DNA of 15,712 nt from Stramenopiles sp. TOSAG23-3 (Eukaryota > Sar): NCBI GenBank assembly GCA_900128585.1, contig LT642513.1, positions 1-15,712 on the forward strand, written 5' to 3'. The position numbers were made by a program, and so were the translations under genes. Positions 11,101-15,197 of this stretch are shown in pieces (position 1 is the first letter of the stretch; the number at the start of each line of letters is the position of its first letter). The notes under the pieces were generated by a model. The model worked only from the letters and a program-made list of their open reading frames with translations, made no database searches and was not told the DNA's origin.

Positions 11101-14100
11101 ATGCACCGATGGCTATCTCGCAGTCAAGGAATCGATATGGCTCAAATTTCAGGGATTATAAGTCACCTAAGGAACGGAGACCCGGACGGTATTGCTACAA
11201 TGACCCTGGATGGTATCGAAGACAAAAAACGAATGCCGAAAAAACCAGAATTCGACTCTGAGAAGTTTAGTATTAATTTGGGCAATACCAAGGTCAGAAT
11301 AGACGACGTGCGCATCGGTTTATGTCTCCGAGTGACTGAGCAAGCGAAGGCAAACATGGATGGGCCGAAGCCCTTCTGCAAGGGAAACATTGTAAGGTTC
11401 GTTCGCTCGTCCGCTTTAGTGGACTACCGAGTCGACTCTGTAAATGCGGACGGCACTTTGTCTATATCCCTGAACACCCGCGATAAACGGCCGCTTCAGC
11501 TACACGGCGTCCAGGAAAGACATTTGGCGAAAGTAAATTTCACGCCTGGCCGAGTCTCTAGCCTTTCGCAGAGTCGAATACAGCGGCAGTCTTCGTCAAA
11601 TCCATCTGTCAGATGGTTGTCGAGTATGTCTGTCTGTCTGCGGAGAACTGGTATAGTGCGACGCGTAGACAAAAGTGACAAAGAGCACCCTCTTGTTCTA
11701 CTAGAATTTTATGATCCAGAAACGCTGGGTGTATGCCGTTGGTGGTTTCCAATCTCATCTTTAACTTACCCTGCGGAACGGGTTTCCTCGTACGTAGAAT
11801 CTTTGGATGAAGCAGTAGTGTATGAAAGGGCTCTGACAACAATGTATGCCCGTAACATACTGGTGAATTCTTGGAGCCAAAGAAATATGTCCATTACCTA
11901 CCCATCTTCACCCAACACAAATGTATCTTCTGGGGAAGAAAAGTTTGTTCTGGATTACGTGGTGGACAGTTGCTTTGGCCCAGTACATGCTTTACTGGAA
12001 AGAAGCGGGGCAAATGCTGTAACATCTAGCGGATATGTCGCACCTGAGTCTCCCAACGATCTCATTGAAATCCTAAGCTCCCAGCTCCATACCTTATTCA
12101 AAGACAAAATGGTTGAAAGTGCTTTCAGGGATACTTATTCATTGTTACAGAGCAGTTCGGTAGATGTAAATTTCAGTGCAAAGAAATTTAAGAACGCGGT
12201 CAGCGAAGTGTTTAAAATTGCTGCCAAATGTTCTATAAACAACCTTTCGTGTCTCATAATGCATGTTGGAAAGGGCACTATACTCCCGAAAGGAACTGCA
12301 CTCTGCGTTTATAGTAACAAGCAATGCTCTCAACAATATAGATTGAGAAGGAGCCAGGATTTAGGGGCCTCTAATTGTGCCCAACCTATTTGGTGCTGTG
12401 GCACAACGTCTTACGCAAGGTTTGAAGGTCGCTCCAAACGAGCCAAAAAAAGCAAGGGAAGCAACTCAGACAAAAAACGAAACGACCCACATTTATGTGC
12501 AAAGGTCCACCAAGTATCTACCAAATTTTGGTTCGGCTGTTGGATGGTCGAACAAATGTTATGCCAGGGCGAAGAAATGGAAGGGGCGCAGTGGTGCACG
12601 TATTTATTAGACTGCACTGTAAATTTAATGGATTTTGTGACTGGTGAACACTGCATGCCGACTCTTCGATCGATTTGCTTACGACTGCTTTCACGATTAT
12701 TTCAGAAACTGAACGTACAGGTCGACTTCTGCCGCGATACTTTGAATGATTTTAAACGTGCGACAAACAAAGTACCCCTTCTACTTGAAGAGGTAGAAAA
12801 GCTCTACCAGGCTGAAGCTGAAGATCACAAAAATGGAAAGAAAGTGGCTGGGGGTGCACTGCACTCCTCCCATTTGCAAGTTTTGGTTGAGAGTGTGTCT
12901 GCTGCGTATATTTTAATGAAAAAATGCGAAGCTCCTCTGGGTGTTCCAAGTTACGTGATGGCGGTGGCAAAAATGATAGAACTCTGCCAGGGCCCAAGAC
13001 CAAGTAAATTTGCAGGGAATCTTGAAGATGATGGAGCATGCCTATTGTCAAAATGGTTTGTGGAAGAAACTTTGAAGGTTGCGCCCATTAGTTCGGAGCC
13101 CGAGCAGGAAGAAAGGGATGTGGTAGACGCCGAGCCTTCAAAAGATTTTGTTGTTCCAGAGCAAGAGAGTGAGACTGTTGTGGAGCCAGTCGATGATGAA
13201 GAAGAGGCGTTGCAGTTAGCTTTGATGATGTCTATGGCCCAAATGGATGATGGTGGGTCCACGAATTCAGAAACTAGTGCGCAACAAGATATCTCATCGG
13301 AGAAGACAAAGCCACCGCCGACAGAAACCGAAGGTGATGGGGCACAGGGAGCAAAACAAAAGGAAGTTGTGTCTAGTAAAACGGCGCTATCGGGTGTAGA
13401 TCTTGAAGTCATTTGTGGTTTCTCATACGCCGTTGACGAAGCTTTAGTGCTGTGGATAAACCGTTTGGTCGACAGTGGAACTTTGGAGGATGGTCGATCG
13501 TCTGCAGAATCTTTATTCCTGGAAGACGATACAGTACTGCCCCTTATTGATCAGTTTCCGCAGCTTTCAGGCATATCGAAGAAACATCTATCCATGCGCA
13601 TGAAAGTGCTGGAAGCGTTTAACGATCTCTATGAAGAAATCATTCACTTTGTAGATTTAAACGAATTCCACACCGATTCACTTCCGTCAAAGTTATTTTC
13701 ACGGCGGTACGTAATTTTTAGCGACATAAAAATGAGGCTGTGGCAGAAATCGCTAAATGCAACTGCTCATTCAGAAACAAATGCAGGTATTAAGAAAGTT
13801 CAAATCGACAGGGTAAAAGCAGCCAACTCAAAAGCTGACCAAGATGGTCTTGTGTTCGAACAGTTACGCAGCCAATTAACCAATGTAGCATCCTGGCAAG
13901 TTCGTCCTCCTGCTCCATCAGATGACATTCTCACCCATATGTGCTTTGAGCCCGACATGCTTGAGGAAATGGACGACGGTGGCGCTAGTGGTCCATACCG
14001 TGAAGTATTTGCGACCCTATGCAACGAGCTCCAGTCAGACCAAGCCGATTTAAACATTTTGCTGCGACAAGAAGAAGACGGGACGTTTGTATTGAATCCT

Positions 14101-14796
14101 AGGGGGGGGACACCGGGTCTTCTACAAAAATATGAATTTCTCGGTAGTTTGATTGGGATGGCGTTGCGGACGCATGTACTGATGCCTCTCGATTTGTCTG
14201 AAGATGTATGGAAGCCATTCACTCATGAATCCAATAGGGTTCTTGAGGAACCATCAAACAAAACTGACCTTGAATCAGACGACTATCCAGGAGAAATGGT
14301 AGAACAGGCAGCAGGTTTTGGGGGCTCTGATCACGATGTCATTGTAGATGCGATTCATGTAGGGATGAGTCGAGTCGTACCGACGCAATGGTTGAGAACC
14401 TTTACCTGGAACGAATTGAAACGGCTGCTGTGCGGCGAATACAATATTGATATCGAATTGTTAAAGCGGCATACCAAGTATCATGAAAACGTGGACGAGC
14501 AAGCCCAATACATAAAATGGTTCTGGGAAACCCTGGACTCATTTACACAGGAGGAAAAATCGCGGTTTGTGCAATTTGCATACGCCCAGCCAAGACTTCC
14601 AGGGAATGATGAAGAGTGGAAATCAACCCGAACACTCAGAATGAGGATAATGCCGCCACCCCAACACAAATCTAAACCGATGAAAATGGATTTGGTCTTG
14701 CCGACTGCTCAAACCTGCTTCTTTGATGTTCATTTACCCAATTATTCGTCGTACGAAGTGATGCGAAGGAATTTGCTTCGGGCGATAATGTCATGA
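670..14796 (+). CDS. Giant multidomain HECT-type E3 ubiquitin ligase (~4,708 aa)
   Basis: One open frame with no visible intron encodes about 4,708 residues (roughly 520 kDa). It ends in a HECT domain, the class of E3 that takes ubiquitin from an E2 onto its own cysteine and then passes it to a substrate lysine. Order by residue: disordered basic head 1-300; helical segment ~350-510; beta-propeller-like region with CCCH finger 756-772; SPRY-1 ~1258-1427; Ser/Arg kinase-site linker ~1856-1898; SH3b-like ~2405-2467; SH3/KOW-like ~2691-2742; SPRY-2 ~2958-3138; PA-like ~3294-3397; two SH3/Tudor-like segments ~3546-3707; CUB-like ~3854-3964; UIM ~4175-4190; HECT ~4376-4708, catalytic Cys ~4683. 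I chose ATG 670 because it is the first in-frame ATG after the TGA at 505-507 and no ATG lies in 387-669. Its context is weak (T at -3); ATG 1003 has G at -3 and +4 and would give ~4,597 residues. Closest in style to HERC1/HERC2/HECTD4-like scaffolds, but orthology is not established. The protein is probably cytosolic or nuclear: from ATG 670 I see no signal peptide or membrane segment. Confidence 0.93.
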   Translation: MSGRLPNRALLERVERFGERVRQHGATGAWDPESEGLGDSERQLFLQLASQGEGGPRFGVFSGEPGFLFGNYSRGDSEESSSRRPGWGSSEDNSRRPGFRDSGGGRGSRVVMGSSNPRDAFAALRPNTSRDRRAKRYSSPPVAANRTANTSAQSSDVGGHFEHLLSNKRGHFRDQGTAEERREIMHSLLAYTSEKFHRRSKRSSANETVSSAMQPERYAPETRSGQVPVAELVEDTPLADDDDQGRNSPWMNYARTKIERGALEDNRSAFAKKYVKSRVKFVKQVLASVLKTTVDAVHDRSAQKRRHSSLAEPTGTAEQAGSNPKAGKKSSRAASTGSAGKPKAAMNGQSGRPLTLWAAKSLIPLLAAPSLEHERWIEAVSPLLEVLDSLPPLSLGEENTEMIESLQHALLQPHNVLPSAKPERRRIATSTALATALHHGSLGPLIAVVRTLLEATRTGNPNDDLRIDGGAHLGHLRAFRANASAPAFGGMDVDGGAANHMKPMVWQLSQSKESLSTNSALVGRCSLVLCEGFLYCFFSNSGFCKIGTGGASGTLQGYVYATNTDVYREKEQSSTSSGNGSKKGTSMEKTPNTGFSFELEVSDSPVSFKTPSPAQSNAAANYAIRKERGDGEYEKEKLEGCLFCNSNRVFMYSQESRYDGDTWSLGTLVDKVSLKLVPGVRIVVKGERRKYSAVYSTRTYIFALRARETGVTKTRLFGKKNEKKKSPGKQGNTGGWESLRGGNPLQFDVYRERKVCRFLTKCRHGDKCNFYHPPKSSNDNMLGDCVQVTFSHTITLKGNPTCPAEKEWLKENGGKSELFGLCFFATTDSNGKPLIAAGLSTKPSTSNVDKKLNSGIAQCVYFDAFDGQRRPFVGHSKSGASRRGKQSQKLQGISPLAKHEKVKYFTDHVCIDSLNSTISYIVTNKALSGRTKSIEVSTLPLLSGRNPGKEEKRVSAVQERLYKSKTAPPMETSMIILRELHRVATVEIESSPYADSSSQKGRMTTVYCDFSVTHMEQISDLLLFLSTWVTDSSSNSKKGDKVGLLLSLRWTLSLCTQCVLQCAQKQISEQMKSAVSNMMDILYDKVMIPCRTAWLKFPLLREEIQTSCVKILFAAPGLYFLECNKVEYARTLLIRAFQRNDTPFINVVSKLWSVNPSHSWLELAGAILRSGDGPIPFFDVLVKSCTGADSKNLSAITGVAGPRISSNLNVLLCFHKVFLSQAFANDAAVATPSSAARSVKVLYSPKYSRTTYKKAQTALQEASNGPYVLKASNGFPTWKASNVLLTEGKWYYEIEICGDDVKGYPQVGWASSDFDGGDGENKGVGDDSCSWGIDGERVCTWNKETNHENRKYGKKWSVGDRIGCAINLDNKSMEFYVNNLSQGVAYENINVSNGVCPAFTFSGRNCRLFLKLYFGNKADPFKYSPPEGHKSIHSSLLEQSEKETMRDNLSRTWTTTDVVDYFGILCRECSKYIDSCSSASISYQDLPPTSTASAVLPSVALLVCQQSNSMLEPLAENLEAAKSLLGFFATCSKSFDQFCSTNSSAEDVGLGDLPSDAFDLDARSKMQNPTKLAWPVHLKTILVLSVNRLSTRLATAQVSNFYGTHYWLDSVLFGNSIVQAAPVNDFVESILNESGKGYEWLLWCRTNRPRVGMQYRLLKRSEKTKLLNIEALVMAALLRHAPEHIFMHAQLQSEIISQGEDDKEVMARSHDALQPLWIAAWSVVSETRHIVNKLSEWKHLFRSEPGGERDEKMVGFVESLNRFEKMHLWVCTGKEPIEISSLDNNNQYMSRLCALSSETPSIFEGDDSKCLDVVFGLMDSRAKLIIELKPAPWRVDKLPLDRRSFQNVTSTPKAGFKRTNSRTKQESFKRQDSSSATVKGRSSRDWSRVVTSLKRSPSSINRGNSKRPNDTNEHGVDIEFYEQIAKFFKSSCDPNQLRDSIQLRRKAAHARLAGIQGITSGLTHYQSNTSKFILLASLGRNTQFSWGSAILKPAQNGVFFSGHPGGKRVTVPHILNGIRGCGLELEKELNSAYFDLINHSVKIACDRVMPIYTRCEALQVLGVGFLPDDFSLIQKYDLVSNLANIVSEMRADENYSEDKLSLQRESWEILLLISKSILASSGKLDLKEQLLRALLRLLEESANQSSASGHRSYRLLDGRQTGEVSTLIWARVQRRELEVQQNVSVLYIHRNSFLQSDGGVEYGKNAVRSCLKLLIHARGPYSTRTTRAALRFLSSCLQHISPKVISQFSETNSEGQANDLWLPLLLLEALGALTLGTGGLGTRDGACSAGGSGHGTVSSEDSPVKDRALELFARSIKDAFSSFPSLTEMESLLSPEDKNGTKSTESNIELPTSTVLEDDLLWDNSVAEQERENTMNRIASDAKQDFKNWIDGPAQSSSILPQPEVWEVAIDKLNVRREPSMDHEPIGRHRRGTQLKVVDKIPAEGIPKGQWLRLQKAESGHGESWVLSRNKDHNLLKPVVRKTYSVVLYNPSNESPDIFMARTNDTVRLAIAHDVNGEGCNWPSRGWDSSTNPEGQFIETCVQGMRENGRGLIMRNCSKIECETVAARLACQRFVTCVIDNIPKREKTKFDRNLKLAENMAKRPSSWYGGYASMSAAMEIVKMLRFLVSGVDAENDAPGDHRARMSWAHGTCRAISKAYADFNSGATGDDSVTARAYGALLVLGGLTTGGLHLGSTVQVVTGPQSHSEGILVRYNAGETTADVLLRDHSVVETFDIVAVQPTESAQISEDITLNSESVTLNLYPTLRSILEGKGALKDYAKDQKGTSHRSWLVATFVTTALRVLGQLQQISFTPVLMGVQTDEMSSLLKNIASLRDEEEDKAMAEINCFSILSTAAGDISCLEELAIDARQQVLDMRHGFQKTLMGVSSYAEVDKATFGLLKHLFLPRGFNRFSAMGTILHQETGKRNLSFDSPITVVQDGFLSKIARPTKASWPKASHSIVIADNPIPAYLNNFYFEIEVRKSDNTNFALHNLSGFFVGLWVGNATSIEAGTKEISADVADSVWYHPGNGKSIVSGKVRPDLCFEGVPDLKKDLATVQSIVIGCGWDLVNHSVFFTLDGSRINSKAGERRDSDNPHKLSPTSVEGFVYPAVRFLGNSGLKAKIMFGNNSSKFLYKFPPKIGVQKRDLAEGIQIFKQWLEYKTSVTNGLPNGVEGSENEVSKLLIKEQCKSARKNIVDAKACINARRVALELRQILAQHSVSVLMLLAQRYNLQNERAITAAFEHPNQMVDMQNDVDSGTAFAQYDDNSHLEVLSTEEFLSHKLLNSGDVDFLKYPGLEGPSIIANFKEDGVLTNSTEMEKKWCVVLIASQKKPFQTQISELVEAGVLGILWIVDTDDKVTGGKSNLLAELEPEYLSTLNTPLLLLRSKGDTELVGGNYRFRFSIGLRPTKPPAESGNEKKNKKSGIEEVAETAPSNGKFSYLMGGSLFCTTDEDAEERVAIIANEQEAKIELWLAEMHRWLSRSQGIDMAQISGIISHLRNGDPDGIATMTLDGIEDKKRMPKKPEFDSEKFSINLGNTKVRIDDVRIGLCLRVTEQAKANMDGPKPFCKGNIVRFVRSSALVDYRVDSVNADGTLSISLNTRDKRPLQLHGVQERHLAKVNFTPGRVSSLSQSRIQRQSSSNPSVRWLSSMSVCLRRTGIVRRVDKSDKEHPLVLLEFYDPETLGVCRWWFPISSLTYPAERVSSYVESLDEAVVYERALTTMYARNILVNSWSQRNMSITYPSSPNTNVSSGEEKFVLDYVVDSCFGPVHALLERSGANAVTSSGYVAPESPNDLIEILSSQLHTLFKDKMVESAFRDTYSLLQSSSVDVNFSAKKFKNAVSEVFKIAAKCSINNLSCLIMHVGKGTILPKGTALCVYSNKQCSQQYRLRRSQDLGASNCAQPIWCCGTTSYARFEGRSKRAKKSKGSNSDKKRNDPHLCAKVHQVSTKFWFGCWMVEQMLCQGEEMEGAQWCTYLLDCTVNLMDFVTGEHCMPTLRSICLRLLSRLFQKLNVQVDFCRDTLNDFKRATNKVPLLLEEVEKLYQAEAEDHKNGKKVAGGALHSSHLQVLVESVSAAYILMKKCEAPLGVPSYVMAVAKMIELCQGPRPSKFAGNLEDDGACLLSKWFVEETLKVAPISSEPEQEERDVVDAEPSKDFVVPEQESETVVEPVDDEEEALQLALMMSMAQMDDGGSTNSETSAQQDISSEKTKPPPTETEGDGAQGAKQKEVVSSKTALSGVDLEVICGFSYAVDEALVLWINRLVDSGTLEDGRSSAESLFLEDDTVLPLIDQFPQLSGISKKHLSMRMKVLEAFNDLYEEIIHFVDLNEFHTDSLPSKLFSRRYVIFSDIKMRLWQKSLNATAHSETNAGIKKVQIDRVKAANSKADQDGLVFEQLRSQLTNVASWQVRPPAPSDDILTHMCFEPDMLEEMDDGGASGPYREVFATLCNELQSDQADLNILLRQEEDGTFVLNPRGGTPGLLQKYEFLGSLIGMALRTHVLMPLDLSEDVWKPFTHESNRVLEEPSNKTDLESDDYPGEMVEQAAGFGGSDHDVIVDAIHVGMSRVVPTQWLRTFTWNELKRLLCGEYNIDIELLKRHTKYHENVDEQAQYIKWFWETLDSFTQEEKSRFVQFAYAQPRLPGNDEEWKSTRTLRMRIMPPPQHKSKPMKMDLVLPTAQTCFFDVHLPNYSSYEVMRRNLLRAIMS
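2218..2697 (+). other. Beta-propeller-like segment upstream of the CCCH finger
   Basis: Residues ~517-676 contain motifs such as SLVLCEGFLYCFF, then CKIGTGGASGTLQGYVYA, and later a NSNRVFMYSQES strand followed by WSLGTLVDKVSLKL. The 'KIGTG..GT..G.VY' pattern resembles blades of beta-propeller regions in giant E3/scaffold proteins. A Ser/Lys-rich loop (about 2370-2440) interrupts the blades. The assignment rests on motif resemblance only. The fold probably resumes after the zinc finger, where strands such as LFGLCFFATTDSNGKP and later CIDSLNSTISYIVTNK appear. Confidence 0.4.
2935..2985 (+). other. CCCH-type zinc finger
   Basis: Residues 756-772 read CRFLTKCRHGDKCNFYH, with spacing C-x5-C-x5-C-x3-H. 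This is the CCCH zinc-finger pattern, with the typical aromatic and Gly-Asp-Lys residues (CRHGDKCNFYHP) seen in RNA-binding members. The first spacing (x5) is shorter than the common x7-8 but occurs in the family. It is a single finger, lying in a basic context after a Lys-rich loop (GKKNEKKKSPGKQG). CCCH fingers bind single-stranded RNA or act in protein contacts; which applies here is not shown. Confidence 0.85.
4441..4950 (+). other. B30.2/SPRY domain 1
   Basis: Residues ~1258-1427 show the SPRY strand order: a leading NGPYVLKASNGFPTW segment, then GKWYYEIEI, PQVGWASSDFD, SCSWGIDGERVCTWN, WSVGDRIGCAINLDNKSMEF, YVNN, and a closing CPAFTFSGRNC...LYFGN. SPRY domains are protein-interaction beta-sandwiches, here likely for substrate or partner binding. 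The length is normal. The arrangement resembles SPRY domains of HERC1 and ryanodine receptors. Confidence 0.93.
6235..6363 (+). other. Ser/Arg-rich linker with three repeated basophilic kinase-like sites
   Basis: A polar, basic stretch without predicted fold contains FKRTNS, FKRQDS and LKRSPS, each [FL]-K-R-x-x-S, within 43 residues. Nearby are further Arg/Ser groups (GRSSRDWSR, GNSKRP). The pattern fits the R-x-x-S consensus of AGC/CaMK-type kinases. It separates two long helical, armadillo-like regions (about 4990-6180 and 6420-7480) in which I recognise no named domain. Phosphorylation is inferred, not shown. Confidence 0.55.
7882..8070 (+). other. SH3b-like (bacterial-type SH3) domain
   Basis: Residues ~2405-2467 follow the SH3b pattern: KLNVRREPS, then IGRHRRGTQLKVVDK, then GQWLRLQ and a closing ESWVL. 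This matches the 'LNVR..PS...ig.l.kGt.v.V......W..V...GWV' core. SH3b domains are common in bacterial wall proteins and occur in some eukaryotic giant proteins. It follows an acidic, disordered stretch (about 7480-7870). Its ligand here is unknown. Confidence 0.7.
8740..8895 (+). other. SH3/KOW-like small barrel
   Basis: Residues ~2691-2742 read LHLGSTVQVVTG, then EGILVRYNAGETTADVLL and VETFDIVAVQP. The 'G..V.v.......G.v..y......v.l.......v....v' rhythm fits an SH3-like, KOW or Mib/HERC2-type barrel. Sequence signal is weak and the family cannot be named with certainty. It follows a helical segment of about 90 residues. Confidence 0.4.
9541..10083 (+). other. B30.2/SPRY domain 2
   Basis: Residues ~2958-3138 contain SHSIVIADNPIPAY, NNFYFEIEVRKS, GFFVGLWVGN, DSVWYHPGNGKSIVSGK, then VIGCGWDLVNHSVFFTLDG, and a closing GFVYPAVRFLGNSGLKAKIMFG. 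These are the SPRY strands in order. It is more divergent than SPRY-1: the GWA strand is replaced by GLW, and inserts lie around the middle strands. It is probably a second protein-recognition module, about 1,500 residues downstream of the first. Confidence 0.88.
10549..10860 (+). other. Protease-associated (PA)-like segment
   Basis: Residues ~3294-3397 include KWCVVLIASQKKPFQTQI, SELVEAGVLGILWIVD and, later, TPLLLLRSKGDTELV. This parallels the PA core: a hydrophobic strand, a C/F..K helix ending in AGA-like residues, a hydrophobic strand, and the 'iPvv.is..dg..l' strand. PA domains usually sit in secreted proteases, sorting receptors and transmembrane RING E3s, so one in a soluble HECT protein would be unusual. 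The match is by eye and could be coincidental alpha/beta architecture. Confidence 0.4.
11305..11790 (+). other. Two SH3/Tudor-like segments in tandem
   Basis: The first (~3546-3624) reads VRIGLCLRVTE, then GNIVRFVRSSALVDYRVDSV, NADGTLSISL and VQERHLAKV. The second (~3650-3707) reads CLRRTGIVRRVDKS, LVLLEFYDPE, CRWWFPISSL. Both have the 'G.V......y.V..v..dG.v.l......v....L' rhythm of Tudor, Mib-HERC2 or SH3-like barrels. A Gln/Ser-rich linker (SLSQSRIQRQSSS) joins them. The following ALTTMYARNILVNSW helix resembles segments in other giant scaffold proteins. Assignment to one family is not possible by eye. Confidence 0.4.
12229..12560 (+). other. CUB-like beta-rich segment
   Basis: Residues ~3854-3964 contain IMHVGKGTILPKGTALCVYS, a middle WCCGTTSYARFEG strand, a Lys-rich loop (RSKRAKKSKG) and a closing VSTKFWFGCWMVEQML. 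The order 'p.gt.L.fys....' then 'rFeg' then an aromatic closing strand resembles divergent CUB-like segments in giant E3 and ZZ-domain scaffolds. It is Cys-rich for a cytosolic protein. This is a weak family call. Confidence 0.3.
13192..13239 (+). other. Ubiquitin-interacting motif (UIM)
   Basis: Residues ~4175-4190 read DDEEEALQLALMMSMA, matching the UIM consensus (acidic run, L-x-x-A-L-x-x-S). The key Ala and Ser are present. It sits in a long acidic, disordered linker (about 13090-13380), 185 residues before the HECT domain. UIMs bind ubiquitin. In this place it may hold substrate-linked or growing ubiquitin chains near the catalytic lobe. Confidence 0.85.
13795..14793 (+). other. C-terminal HECT catalytic domain, catalytic Cys codon 14716-14718
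   Basis: Landmarks in order: DRVKAANSKADQDG; the MDDGGASGPYREVF block; FVLNPRGGTPG; YEFLGSLIGMALR; LDLSEDVWKPF; GMSRVVPTQWL; FTWNELKRLLCGEYNID; IKWFWETLDSF; QPRLPGNDEEW; and LPTAQTCFFDVHLP followed by YSSYEVMRRNLLRAI. The Cys in TAQTCFF (~4683, 26th residue from the end) is the expected ubiquitin-thioester cysteine. The TCFF variant and PLDL.VWK are of the HERC/HECTD4-like type. A block between VWKPF and GMSRVVP, usually ~90-100 residues including an 'eL.pgG...V...N...Y' motif, is only about 46 residues here and that motif is missing. All other catalytic landmarks are intact. Confidence 0.95.
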
Positions 14797-14803
14797 GTAA
14801 AAG

Positions 14804-14824
14804 AATAAAACACGGGGTGTGTAA
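14804..14824 (+). terminator. Poly(A)-signal-like sequences for the HECT gene
   Basis: AATAAA lies at 14804-14809, only 7 bases after the TGA stop, and TGTAA, the signal used in some algae, is at 14820-14824. A GT-rich patch (GGGGTGTG) lies between them. If AATAAA is used, the 3' UTR would be very short, about 25-45 nt. Motifs are seen directly; use is inferred, and AATAAA is fairly likely by chance in AT-rich DNA. Confidence 0.4.
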
Positions 14825-15197
14825 AAAGAATAAGATTCTATAAAACAAAATAATATGATAGTAGAATGAACTAATAATGGCTGTTATTAGAGCATTTTAA
14901 CTAAATCTTAAACGTTTATAATGAATCAGTAAATGATATTTATTAAATTCTTTCCTTTAACCCCTTTTTTCTTTTCTAATACCCGTACGGTACATATTTT
15001 AAGTATTCTTACAGGCCAGCCATTTTTTTGTTTTATATTGATTAGTAACACCACAAGAGCAGATCTAAGTTCGCAATACATGAAGGAACGTAAACTAAAA
15101 ATGGACAAACGGAGCAGATATTATTTTCGCGGTACATGAGGAAGATAAATTTCAAGTATTCATTAGTACTTATAATAGCCATTATTATTCCAAACTT
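14825..15197. other. AT-rich convergent intergenic region
   Basis: This region lies between two genes that point at each other. It is AT-rich with no convincing gene; the short frames of 60-70 codons found here on both strands have no recognisable sequence and are AT-driven. It would contain the 3' UTR of the minus-strand gene. TTTATT at 14939-14944 reads AATAAA on the - strand, about 254 nt after that gene's stop, and closer AATAAT variants occur near 15185. A short inverted pair (AAGTA...TACTT, near 15155-15172) could form a weak hairpin. Confidence 0.7.

Noticed and set aside
670-14796. Hidden introns inside the giant frame
   Set aside because: No stop interrupts the frame and domain motifs run across without breaks. 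An intron divisible by three and open in frame cannot be excluded, but none is needed to explain the protein.
670-14796. RCC1 repeats, ZZ finger, WWE, UBA or WD40 repeats, as in HERC1/HERC2/HUWE1
   Set aside because: I searched the translation for their signature residues and saw no convincing match, so no specific orthologue name or gene symbol was given.
14926-15139. Short overlapping frames of 60-68 codons on both strands
   Set aside because: AT-rich intergenic sequence giving Phe/Leu/Ile/Lys-rich peptides with no motif; consistent with chance.
14797-15197. tRNA or small structured RNA in the intergenic region
   Set aside because: No tRNA A/B-box pair or strong stem set is visible; only weak AT-rich hairpins.
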